A stretch of DNA of 5,178 nt from JAXHTH01 sp034211115. Lineage in GTDB: Bacteria > Planctomycetota > Phycisphaerae > Phycisphaerales > SM1A02. Positions 1-5,178 of this stretch are shown here, in pieces (positions within the stretch are counted from its first letter, which is position 1; the number at the start of each line of letters is the position of its first letter). A program made the position numbers and the translations under genes. The stretch is taken from positions 1 through 5,178 of the forward strand of contig JAXHTH010000100.1 in the NCBI GenBank assembly GCA_034211115.1. The letters run 5' to 3'. A model generated the notes under the pieces. That model ran no database searches. It had not been told where the DNA came from and saw only the letters and a list, made by a program, of their open reading frames with translations.

Positions 1-138
1 GTGGGCGAGTCCCTGACGCCGGGACTCGGCCTCGCCGGCGCCGGCGACTTCTTCGATGAGTTCGAGGACGATGAGCCGGATCAGGACGACGATCCGGTCA
101 TCGGCCGCATCGGGCCGGACGGGCCGGAGGAGCGTTGA
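1..138 (+). CDS. C-terminal end of an unidentified protein (5' part outside the window)
   Basis: Frame 1 is open from the first base to a TGA at 136-138 and encodes 45 residues. Nearly every codon ends in G or C (exceptions are GGA, four GAT and CGT), as in the real genes of this window, so I take it as the end of a gene entering from the left. The visible part is a Gly/Ala/Leu-rich stretch (residues 8-15) followed by a very acidic tail: about 14 Asp/Glu between residues 16 and 31, then a short Gly/Pro/Arg-containing end. Such tails are usually disordered and say little about function. A GTG happens to sit at position 1, but with no upstream sequence it cannot be taken as the start, and a 45-residue complete protein is less likely than a truncated view. 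The gene converges on trpB with 79 bases between the stops. Product unknown. Confidence 0.6.
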   Translation: MGESLTPGLGLAGAGDFFDEFEDDEPDQDDDPVIGRIGPDGPEER

Positions 139-155
139 CGAACGCCGAGGGGATG

Positions 156-172
156 CGGCGCAGCTCGCGCCG
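156..172. terminator. Small GC hairpin between the convergent partial gene and trpB (weak terminator candidate)
   Basis: CGGCGC (156-161) pairs perfectly with GCGCCG (167-172) around a 5-base loop. It sits in the 79-base gap between two converging stop codons, where terminators are expected. Neither strand shows a T-run after the stem, so it does not meet the criteria of an intrinsic terminator. In such GC-rich DNA a 6-bp stem can also arise by chance. Confidence 0.25.
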
Positions 173-217
173 ACGCGCAAGTCGCGCGCGGCGGATCGCA
201 TGCGCCGTCATTCCGGA

Positions 218-1441
218 TCAGGCGTGCGCCTCCAGCAACCGCGCCGCTTCCTGCACGTCCTTGTCGCCCCGGCCGGAGAGATTGATCAGCAGCGTCTGGT
301 CGGTTGACATCTCCCCGGCGAGGCGGATGGCGTCGGCGACGGCGTGCGCCGTCTCCAGGGCCGGGATGATCCCCTCCATCTCCGCCAGCCGGCAGAAGGC
401 ATCCAGCGCCTGCTCGTCCGTCACGCTCGTGTACTCCACGCGACCGGCGTCCTTCCAGAAGGAGTGCTCCGGCCCCACGCCCGGGTAGTCCAGGCCCGCC
501 GAGCAGGAATGCACCGGCGCCGTCTGCCCGAACTCGTCCTGGAGGACGTAGCTGAGCGACCCGTGCAGCACGCCGGGCGAGCCGAATCGGAGCGGGGCCG
601 CGTGCGCGCCGAGCTTCGTCGAGTGCCCGCCCGCCTCGGTGCCGACCATCCGCACGCGATCATCGTCGATGAACGGATAGAAGATGCCCGCGGCGTTCGA
701 CCCGCCCCCCACGCAGGCGACGATGCAGTCGGGGGGCCCGCCGATCGCATCGTGACATTGCTTGAGACACTCGCGGCCGATCACCGCCTGGAAGTCGCGC
801 ACGATCATCGGGAACGGATGCGGCCCGACCACGGAGCCGAGGATGTAATGCGTGTGCTCGACGGACCCCATCCAGTCGCGCATGGCCTCGTTCGTCGCGT
901 CCTTGAGGGTGCGCGAACCGGTCTCGACGACGTTGACCTGCGCGCCCATGAGCTTCATGCGAAAGACGTTGAGGCTCTGCCGGCGCACGTCCTCGGCGCC
1001 CATGTAGACCTCGCAGGCGAGGCCGAAGTGCGCGCAGGCGGTGGCGGTCGCGACGCCGTGCTGGCCCGCCCCGGTCTCGGCGATGACCCGCTTCTTGCCC
1101 ATGCGGACGGTGAGCAGGGCCTGGCCGATGGTGTTGTTGATCTTGTGGGCGCCGGTGTGGGCCAGATCCTCGCGCTTGAGGTAGATCCGCGCTCCCCGTC
1201 CGGGGGCGGCCGAGGCGCGGACGTGCTCGGTGAGCCGGCCGGCGTAAGTGAGCGGGGTGGGCCGGCCGGCGTAGCGCGCCAGCATCATCTCCAGCTCCGC
1301 GAGGAACCGCTCATCGCGCCGAGCCTGCTCGTACGCCTCGGAGAGCCGGTCCAGCGCCGCGATGAGCGTCTCCGGAACGTAGCGTCCCCCGAAGGGACCG
1401 AAGCGGCCCAGCACGTCCGGCGCCTGCGTGAGATCTGTCAT
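218..1441 (-). CDS. trpB: Tryptophan synthase beta chain
   Basis: TrpB is the PLP-dependent subunit that condenses indole with L-serine to give L-tryptophan, the last step of tryptophan synthesis. It normally works in the cytoplasm as an alpha2beta2 complex with TrpA, receiving indole through an internal tunnel. The 407-residue protein matches the usual length of about 395-410. Family landmarks are in order: an N-terminal FGPFGGRYVPETL (residues 14-26); the KREDLAHTGAHKIN segment (89-102) with K100 as the PLP Schiff-base lysine; ETGAGQHG (122-129) with catalytic E122; the phosphate-binding GGGSNA loop (245-250); and the C-terminal SGRGDKD (389-395). All key residues are present, so it should be active. 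I chose ATG 1441 because the family N-terminus begins about here. The reading frame stays open as far as 1948, but that part resembles nothing in TrpB. A GGAGGA lies 37 bases upstream across a hairpin (listed separately). No trpA, trpC or trpF follows: the next gene downstream is on the other strand. Confidence 0.96.
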   Translation of the reverse strand: MTDLTQAPDVLGRFGPFGGRYVPETLIAALDRLSEAYEQARRDERFLAELEMMLARYAGRPTPLTYAGRLTEHVRASAAPGRGARIYLKREDLAHTGAHKINNTIGQALLTVRMGKKRVIAETGAGQHGVATATACAHFGLACEVYMGAEDVRRQSLNVFRMKLMGAQVNVVETGSRTLKDATNEAMRDWMGSVEHTHYILGSVVGPHPFPMIVRDFQAVIGRECLKQCHDAIGGPPDCIVACVGGGSNAAGIFYPFIDDDRVRMVGTEAGGHSTKLGAHAAPLRFGSPGVLHGSLSYVLQDEFGQTAPVHSCSAGLDYPGVGPEHSFWKDAGRVEYTSVTDEQALDAFCRLAEMEGIIPALETAHAVADAIRLAGEMSTDQTLLINLSGRGDKDVQEAARLLEAHA

Positions 1442-1484
1442 GGGCAAAGGATAGAAGCGCCCTTTGCGGCGAGCGAATTCCTCC
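1442..1484 (-). promoter_or_regulatory. trpB translation-initiation region: strong Shine-Dalgarno separated from ATG by a hairpin
   Basis: On the minus strand, GGAGGA (1484-1479) is followed by 11 bases, then by GCAAAGG (1467-1461), a 10-base loop, and CCTTTGC (1450-1444). That is a perfect 7-bp hairpin ending two bases before the ATG at 1441. Linear spacing from GGAGGA to ATG is 37 bases, far too long. With the hairpin folded out, the remaining distance is 13 bases, close to a workable range. No ATG, GTG or TTG lies 4-10 bases after GGAGGA. An in-frame TTG at 1447, 11 bases after AAAGGG, is an alternative start two codons upstream. Pairing and spacing are read directly; a role in initiation is inferred. 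Confidence 0.35.
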
Positions 1485-1710
1485 GTGGCCGCTCCTCGAG
1501 GCATGGCGGCGGGAGGCGCCCTCCCCCGCGCGGCCGCCTCGACTGATGAGAGGATCTCCCCGGCCGCTTTCCGGGACCGCAGCGCATCTGCGAAGCGGAT
1601 CACGTCAGCGCGGGCGAATGGACCCGACTCGTCGGTGTAATGCCTCAGCAGGCTGCGGAAGGGGTGAATCCATATGAACCGATATGTCCGCGCGGAAGAC
1701 CACGGCGGGC

Positions 1711-1740
1711 TTGACGAATGACCGATCGCAGGATTCCAAT
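1711..1740 (+). promoter_or_regulatory. Weak sigma-70-like promoter candidate for the DUF4397 gene
   Basis: TTGACG (1711-1716, five of six matches to the -35 consensus) is followed after 18 bases by TCCAAT (1735-1740, four of six matches to the -10). It lies at the edge of the AT-rich part of the spacer and would give a 5' leader of roughly 200 bases for the gene at 1948. Planctomycete promoters are poorly defined and such matches occur by chance, so this is only a candidate. Confidence 0.22.
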
Positions 1741-1947
1741 CGAAGAATATGACCGATATTTCGTTCAAAGCAGTCAAATCGTGAATACCGGACCGGGTGT
1801 CGCTGTTCTCCCCTCCAATGCGTGGCACCGGAGAAGGTCCCCAGACCAATTGAAAACAGTGACTGAGTCGGCCGACGCGGCTGCCCATCCGCCTCGCATC
1901 GCTGCCCGCCCGGCCACCCAACCAGGAACGAAAGGACTTTGAGAGCA

Positions 1948-3375
1948 ATGAACACGACCCCTCGAATCATGATCGCAAGCGGCCTGATGCTGTCGCTGTC
2001 CACCGCCGCGTGGGCCTCCAACGCGGACGTTCGCGTGATCCACGCGTCCCCGGATGCACCCGCGGTGGACGTTCTGGTGAATGACGGCATCGCGTTCGAG
2101 AACATCGCGTTTACCGGCGTCACCGGATACGCCTCGCTTCCCGCCGACACGTACAACGTCAAGGTCGTTCCGACGGGCGAGACGGAGCCCGTCGTGATCG
2201 AGGCCGATCTGGCCCTGGAGTCGAGCACGACCTACTCGGTCCTCGCCGTCAACACCCTCGCCAACATCGAGCCGCTCGTGCTCATCGATGACAACACGCT
2301 GTCGCCGGACAACGCCCGTGTGCGGTTCGTTCACGCGTCGCCTAACGCGCCGGCGGTGGACATCGCGGTTGCCGACGGCGGCCCCGTGCTTTTCGCGAAC
2401 ATCGAGTTCAAGGGCGTGGGCGACTACATCGAGGTGCCCGCGGGTACCTACGACCTCGAGGCCCGCCTCGCCGGCACTGAGACCGTTGTGCTGGACATCC
2501 CCGGCGTGGCGCTGACCGAGAACCGCGTGTACACCGCGTACGCGATGGGCTTCGCGTTCCCGAGGAAGGCGAAGGGCGCCGAGCCTCTTCAGGCCGTCCT
2601 CAGCGTCGACAATGAAGCCAAATCCAACGTCCGCGTCGTCCACGCCTCTCCGGACGCGCCCAACGTCGATGTGCTCGTGAACGACGGCGTCGCGTTCGCC
2701 GATCTTCCCTTCACCGGCGTGACCGACTACGCCTCCCTCGGGTTCGGCACCTACAACGTCAAGGTCGTCCCCGCGGGCGAGACCGAGCCGGTCGTGATCG
2801 AGGCCGACCTCGGGCTGTTGGCCAACACCGACTACACGGTCCTCGCCGTCAACACGCTCGCGAACATCGAGCCGCTGGTCCTGGTGGATGACAACGCGAC
2901 CTCGATGGACAACGCCCGGCTCCGCTTCGTGCACGCGTCCCCGAACGCCCCGGCCGTTGACATCGCGCTCGCCGACGGCGGCGCGGTGCTGTTCGGCAAC
3001 ATCGAGTTCAAGGGCGTGGGCGACTACATCGAGGTTCCCGGCGGCACCTACGACCTTGAGGCCCGCCTCGCCGGCACCGAGACCGTCGTCCTGGACATCC
3101 CCGGCGTCATGGTCGAGAACGAGCGTGTCTACACCGCCTACGCGATGGGCCTCGTCAACGGCGAGCCGGCCCTCCAGGCGGTCCTGAGCCTCGACTTCGT
3201 CGGCTGCAGCGCCGACATCAACGGCGACGGCGCCGTCGAGACGCACGACCTGCTCCTGCTCCTCGGCGCCTGGGGCAGCGACGACAGCACCGCCGACCTG
3301 GACGGTGACGGAAACGTCGGCACCGCCGACCTCCTGCTCCTGCTCGGCAAGTGGGGTGAGTGCCCCACCGAGTAA
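1948..3375 (+). CDS. Secreted DUF4397 repeat protein with C-terminal dockerin-like calcium-binding tail
   Basis: This 475-residue protein has a signal peptide: a charged start, a hydrophobic core and AWA before S24 as a likely signal peptidase I site. The mature part consists of four DUF4397-type modules, each opening with V-R-[VF]-[VI]-H-A-S-P-[DN]-A-P and rich in predicted beta strands. They are A1 (about 27-121), B1 (124-220), A2 (227-321) and B2 (324-415). A and B types alternate, with A1/A2 and B1/B2 aligned at a constant 200-residue offset. Residues 420-472 form a dockerin-like tail. The protein is acidic and its only two cysteines are C420 and C472. DUF4397 has no established biochemical role; from architecture I infer an extracellular or surface structural or binding protein. 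I chose ATG 1948 because AAAGGA (1931-1936) lies 11 bases upstream, while the in-frame TTG at 1939 is too close to it. A strong terminator follows 90 bases after the stop, so it is probably monocistronic. Confidence 0.9.
   Translation: MNTTPRIMIASGLMLSLSTAAWASNADVRVIHASPDAPAVDVLVNDGIAFENIAFTGVTGYASLPADTYNVKVVPTGETEPVVIEADLALESSTTYSVLAVNTLANIEPLVLIDDNTLSPDNARVRFVHASPNAPAVDIAVADGGPVLFANIEFKGVGDYIEVPAGTYDLEARLAGTETVVLDIPGVALTENRVYTAYAMGFAFPRKAKGAEPLQAVLSVDNEAKSNVRVVHASPDAPNVDVLVNDGVAFADLPFTGVTDYASLGFGTYNVKVVPAGETEPVVIEADLGLLANTDYTVLAVNTLANIEPLVLVDDNATSMDNARLRFVHASPNAPAVDIALADGGAVLFGNIEFKGVGDYIEVPGGTYDLEARLAGTETVVLDIPGVMVENERVYTAYAMGLVNGEPALQAVLSLDFVGCSADINGDGAVETHDLLLLLGAWGSDDSTADLDGDGNVGTADLLLLLGKWGECPTE
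2026..2607 (+). repeat. First copy of the internal A-B duplication in the DUF4397 gene
   Basis: This encodes residues 27-220 (modules A1 and B1). It aligns without gaps to the second copy at a constant 600-base offset up to about residue 200. After that, the linker at 201-215 is five residues longer than its counterpart in copy two. The longest identical stretch I noticed is 38 bases, 2398-2435 against 2998-3035. Most other differences fall in third codon positions. Confidence 0.9.
2626..3192 (+). repeat. Second copy of the internal A-B duplication in the DUF4397 gene
   Basis: This encodes residues 227-415 (modules A2 and B2). The protein copies are nearly identical in long blocks, for example TYNVKVVP and GETEPVVIEADL in A and NIEFKGVGDYIEVP in B, while synonymous sites have drifted. 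The duplication is therefore clear but not brand new, with the protein sequence held by selection. Within each copy the A and B halves are themselves distantly alike, pointing to an older duplication. Confidence 0.9.
3205..3363 (+). other. Dockerin-like double EF-hand tail of the DUF4397 protein
   Basis: Residues 420-472 contain two 12-residue EF-hand-type loops: DINGDGAVETHD (423-434, ligands D423, N425, D427, D434) and DLDGDGNVGTAD (450-461, ligands D450, D452, D454, D461). Each is followed by a leucine run and a G-x-W-G turn, giving the internal two-fold repeat typical of type I dockerins. C420 and C472 flank the unit and could close it by a disulfide. Classical dockerins bind cohesins in cellulosomes. 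In Planctomycetota similar tails occur on many secreted proteins and their partner is generally unknown, so calcium binding is likely but the docking target is not. Confidence 0.85.
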
Positions 3376-3692
3376 GCCGAAACGAGCTGTTACTCCGTGT
3401 GCCCGGAGGGCTCAGATCACCGACACCAACGCTGATCTCAGTCACCTCCGCATACCACCATCACCGCAGCCCCGGTCACGATGACCGGGGTTGTGGGTTT
3501 TGAGTCAAAGCGCAGCGATGAGCGATGAGGGGTGCCGCGGCGCGACGCGACGCGGATTGCACGCGTGTTGTGTGAGAGAAGACAAGAACTCCGGAGCCAA
3601 CGCGCCTGGCGATCGCGCGGTGCGTGAAGGGCACGGATCATGCGAAAGCACCTGACCGGTGGCACCGGCGCCTGGTCCCGGGGATTGTCTTT
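3376..3692. other. 317-base non-coding spacer between convergent genes
   Basis: No gene is supported here; short open frames on both strands have no recognisable motif. Directly after the DUF4397 stop there is a small two-part stem-loop: GAGC 3384-3387 with GCTC 3410-3413, and CTCCG 3393-3397 with CGGAG 3404-3408. A further 6-bp inverted repeat follows (AGATCA 3414-3419, TGATCT 3433-3438), then the strong terminator at 3464-3501. The stretch 3503-3640 is GC-rich with short tandem motifs (GCGATGA twice, GCGACGC-like), in which I see nothing functional. Confidence 0.6.
3464..3501 (+). terminator. Strong intrinsic terminator of the DUF4397 gene
   Basis: Bases 3464-3478 pair with 3482-3496 in a continuous 15-bp stem (13 Watson-Crick pairs, two G-U) around a 3-base loop CGA, and are followed by G and TTTT (3498-3501). 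The core CCCCGGTCA/TGACCGGGG is perfect. The T-run lies on the plus-strand side only, so it serves the gene ending at 3375 and not the converging symporter gene. Confidence 0.8.
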
Positions 3693-3700
3693 TCAGGTGC
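3641..3700 (-). terminator. Inverted repeat at the symporter stop codon, possible minus-strand terminator
   Basis: On the minus strand GCACCTGA (3700-3693), which contains the TGA stop of the symporter, pairs perfectly with TCAGGTGC (3655-3648), followed by TTT. The 37-base interior can form a smaller GC stem (CCGGT, loop GCC, ACCGG). The T-run is short and the outer loop long, so this is a modest candidate; the position just at the gene end is its main support. Confidence 0.3.
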
Positions 3701-5147
3701 CTTCCTCAACCGGCGCCGGCTCGGGCGCGCGCGAGGCGAGGGAGATGACGACGAGAACGATCAGCGAGACGGGCACGGCGACCAGCGCGGCCAGGCCGAC
3801 CACGCCCGATTCGAGATCCGCCGGGGCCAGCTCGTGAAGCGGATTGAATGAGGGTTTGACCGACAGGAGCACCGCGGTCGCTCCGCCGAAGATCATGCTC
3901 CAGAACGCCGCGCCGGCCGTCGCGCGCTTCCAGAGCAGGGCCGCGACGGTGGGGACGATGAGGCCCGAGGCCATGAACCCGTAGGCGAGGAAGATCGCCT
4001 CCAGCACCGTCGGCACCCACAGCGCGATCGCCAGCGAGGCGACGCCGATGACGATCGTGAACAGCCGGCTCAGCCGAAGATAACCCGACTCGCTCGTGGA
4101 CGGGTTGATGTACTTGCGGTAGATGTCATGCATCACGTTGCCCACGGAGGCGAGCAGGCAACTGTCGGCGGTGGACATGATGGCCGAGAAATACGCCGCG
4201 ATCACCAGGCCCGTCAGGCCGATGGGCAGGACTTCCTTGAGCAACCGCGGCAGGCCCGTCTCGGGATCGATCCCCTCGCCGGCGAAGGCGACACGGGCGA
4301 GGACGCCCAGGGCGGCCCCGAGGAAGGCGAGGACGGGGAATTCCAGCAGCCCGGCGAGGAACCAGGCGCGCTTCGCCGTCTTCACGTCCCGCGTCGCGTA
4401 GATCCGCTGATACAGCGTCATCGCGATGAACCAGATGGGCAGAATCGTCCCCGCCCAGACGGCGATCTGCCAGCCGTTCACGTTGACCAGCGACAGATGC
4501 CCGGCGGGGAGCGTCTCCTGGATCTGCGACCAGCCGCCCACGCCGAAGTACGCGGCGGGGAGCGCGAAGAGCAGCCCCGCGAAGAGGATGATCCACTGCA
4601 CGGTGTCCGTGTAGACCACCGCCTGCAATCCGCCCAGCGCGGTGTAGACGATCACCACCGCGCCCATGATGACCGCGGCCGTGGTCTGATCGACGTCGAA
4701 CGCCCCGGCCGAAAGCTTCGCCCCGCCGAGGATCTGGGCGCCGACGAACGCGCCGTAGCCGACGGCGGAAAGCACCGCGGCGACGAAACGCGTTCGCGCA
4801 TCGAAGCGATGTTCGAGGAAGTCCGGATAGCTCGACCAGCCGAAGCGCTCCCCCAGCGCCTTGACCTTGGGGATCATGATGACGGCGGTGATCCAGGCGC
4901 CGAGCAGGCCCATGAAGAGCATCCAGCCGGCGGAGAGGCCCATCACGAAGCCGAGGCCCCCCAGCCCGATGGAAAACCCGCCGCCCACGTCGGTGGCGAC
5001 GACGGAGAGCCCGATGTGGCTGCCCGTCATGCGGCGATCGCCGACGAAATACTCGTCGGCGTGCGTCTGCCGGCGAAAGAAGTATGCACCGAGCCCGAGC
5101 ACGCCGAGCATGTACGCCGCGAGGATCACGTAGTCCGTCAGATGCAT
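3693..5147 (-). CDS. Sodium:solute symporter family (SSS/SLC5) permease, substrate unknown
   Basis: This 484-residue inner-membrane protein should import a small solute with Na+. About 13 hydrophobic helices can be read (near 5-23, 45-65, 72-92, 119-140, 156-176, 183-202, 227-247, 264-288, 305-335, 360-380, 382-404, 411-430, 446-468), the normal SSS number and length. Family marks are ADEYFVGDRRM (30-40), ATDVGGG in helix 2 with D53 aligning to the Na+-linked Asp of PutP, the GGLQAVVYTDTVQW segment (172-185), and FSAIMSTADSCLL in helix 9 (320-332), whose S325/T326 match the Na2-site Ser/Thr of PutP and vSGLT. Helix 2 has Gly where PutP has Ser after that Asp. Sequence alone does not tell proline, sugar, carboxylate or other solutes apart. 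ATG 5147 is chosen because the protein begins directly at helix 1; GAGAAG five bases upstream is a moderate Shine-Dalgarno. The promoter lies beyond the window. The gene is intact, faces the DUF4397 gene convergently, and no catabolic partner is visible. Confidence 0.93.
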   Translation of the reverse strand: MHLTDYVILAAYMLGVLGLGAYFFRRQTHADEYFVGDRRMTGSHIGLSVVATDVGGGFSIGLGGLGFVMGLSAGWMLFMGLLGAWITAVIMIPKVKALGERFGWSSYPDFLEHRFDARTRFVAAVLSAVGYGAFVGAQILGGAKLSAGAFDVDQTTAAVIMGAVVIVYTALGGLQAVVYTDTVQWIILFAGLLFALPAAYFGVGGWSQIQETLPAGHLSLVNVNGWQIAVWAGTILPIWFIAMTLYQRIYATRDVKTAKRAWFLAGLLEFPVLAFLGAALGVLARVAFAGEGIDPETGLPRLLKEVLPIGLTGLVIAAYFSAIMSTADSCLLASVGNVMHDIYRKYINPSTSESGYLRLSRLFTIVIGVASLAIALWVPTVLEAIFLAYGFMASGLIVPTVAALLWKRATAGAAFWSMIFGGATAVLLSVKPSFNPLHELAPADLESGVVGLAALVAVPVSLIVLVVISLASRAPEPAPVEEGT

Positions 5148-5178
5148 GGTGGCTTCTCTTCGCAGGTATTCGCCCTGC

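Larger units (their letters stand above)
1442..1947. other. 506-base non-coding spacer between divergent trpB and the DUF4397 gene
   Basis: I see no convincing gene here. Open frames exist on both strands (the minus one reads on into trpB, a 74-codon one lies at 1718-1942), but their translations look compositional and carry no recognisable motif. The part next to trpB is GC-rich and contains a perfect hairpin at 1511-1525 (GGGAGG, loop of 3, CCTCCC) besides the one at the trpB start. From about 1660 to 1860 the base composition becomes clearly more AT-rich than anything else in the window, which fits promoters for one or both divergent genes. I looked for a tryptophan leader peptide with adjacent Trp codons ahead of trpB and found none. 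Confidence 0.6.

Noticed and set aside
344..1546. A 400-codon plus-strand open frame opposite trpB.
   Set aside because: It is a shadow of trpB in GC-rich DNA; the trpB frame holds every catalytic motif, while this one is Arg/Ala/Gly/His-rich with no recognisable domain.
1442..1800. A tryptophan attenuator or T-box-like leader ahead of trpB.
   Set aside because: No short open frame with adjacent Trp codons, no recognisable T-box sequence, and no terminator with a T-run between the spacer and the start codon.
1718..1942. A possible 74-residue small gene on the plus strand just before the DUF4397 gene.
   Set aside because: It has no good ribosome binding site, its second half turns into Ala/Pro/Arg composition, and it overlaps the region where promoter and leader are expected. 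I found nothing to support it as a gene.
1442..1948. N-terminal extension of trpB to a start at 1948 or 1504.
   Set aside because: The extra residues have no counterpart in TrpB, are Arg/Ser/Gly-rich like other non-coding frames here, and the family's N-terminal motif begins shortly after ATG 1441. A start at 1504 remains a minor possibility.
1774..3246. A 490-codon open frame on the minus strand, opposite the DUF4397 gene.
   Set aside because: It lies antisense to a gene with a clear signal peptide, repeats and calcium loops. Its long open stretch follows from GC-rich third positions and from the 600-base duplication repeating the same stop-free antisense, and its translation is low-complexity Val/Asp/Gly/Arg without a motif.
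3503..3640. Short tandem motifs (GCGATGA, GCGACGC) in the convergent spacer, considered as a repeat array or small RNA.
   Set aside because: Only two or so imperfect copies each, without regular spacing or flanking structure; ordinary for GC-rich spacer DNA.

Overview
The window is a GC-rich stretch of bacterial chromosome carrying four protein-coding genes, one of them only as its 3' end. The best taxonomic clue is the secreted DUF4397 protein. It ends in two EF-hand-type calcium loops, each followed by a leucine run and a Gly-x-Trp-Gly turn, with a Cys on either side. Such C-terminal dockerin-like tails are very common in Planctomycetota, especially Phycisphaerae-like lineages. Planctomycetota is therefore my inference; no rRNA or other phylogenetic marker is present.

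Layout: (1) positions 1-138, plus strand, the acidic C-terminal end of an unrecognised protein that starts outside the window. (2) Positions 218-1441, minus strand, a complete tryptophan synthase beta chain (trpB), with no trpA directly downstream. (3) Positions 1442-1947, a 506-base non-coding spacer between divergent genes. It holds a possible structured translation-initiation region for trpB and a weak promoter candidate for the gene on the right. (4) Positions 1948-3375, plus strand, a secreted protein made of four DUF4397-type modules in an A-B-A-B arrangement, produced by duplication of a unit with a 600-base period, and ending in the dockerin-like tail. (5) Positions 3376-3692, a non-coding spacer between convergent genes, with a strong intrinsic terminator for the DUF4397 gene and a weaker inverted repeat that may end the opposite transcript. 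(6) Positions 3693-5147, minus strand, a complete 13-helix sodium:solute symporter whose substrate is not identifiable from the sequence.

The genes do not form an operon. Each has its own orientation relative to its neighbours (convergent, divergent, convergent), and I see no shared pathway: amino-acid biosynthesis, an extracellular calcium-binding repeat protein, and a membrane transporter. I found no mobile element, CRISPR array, RNA gene or defence system. The most distinctive elements are the duplicated DUF4397-dockerin protein and the hairpin lying between a strong Shine-Dalgarno sequence and the trpB start codon.
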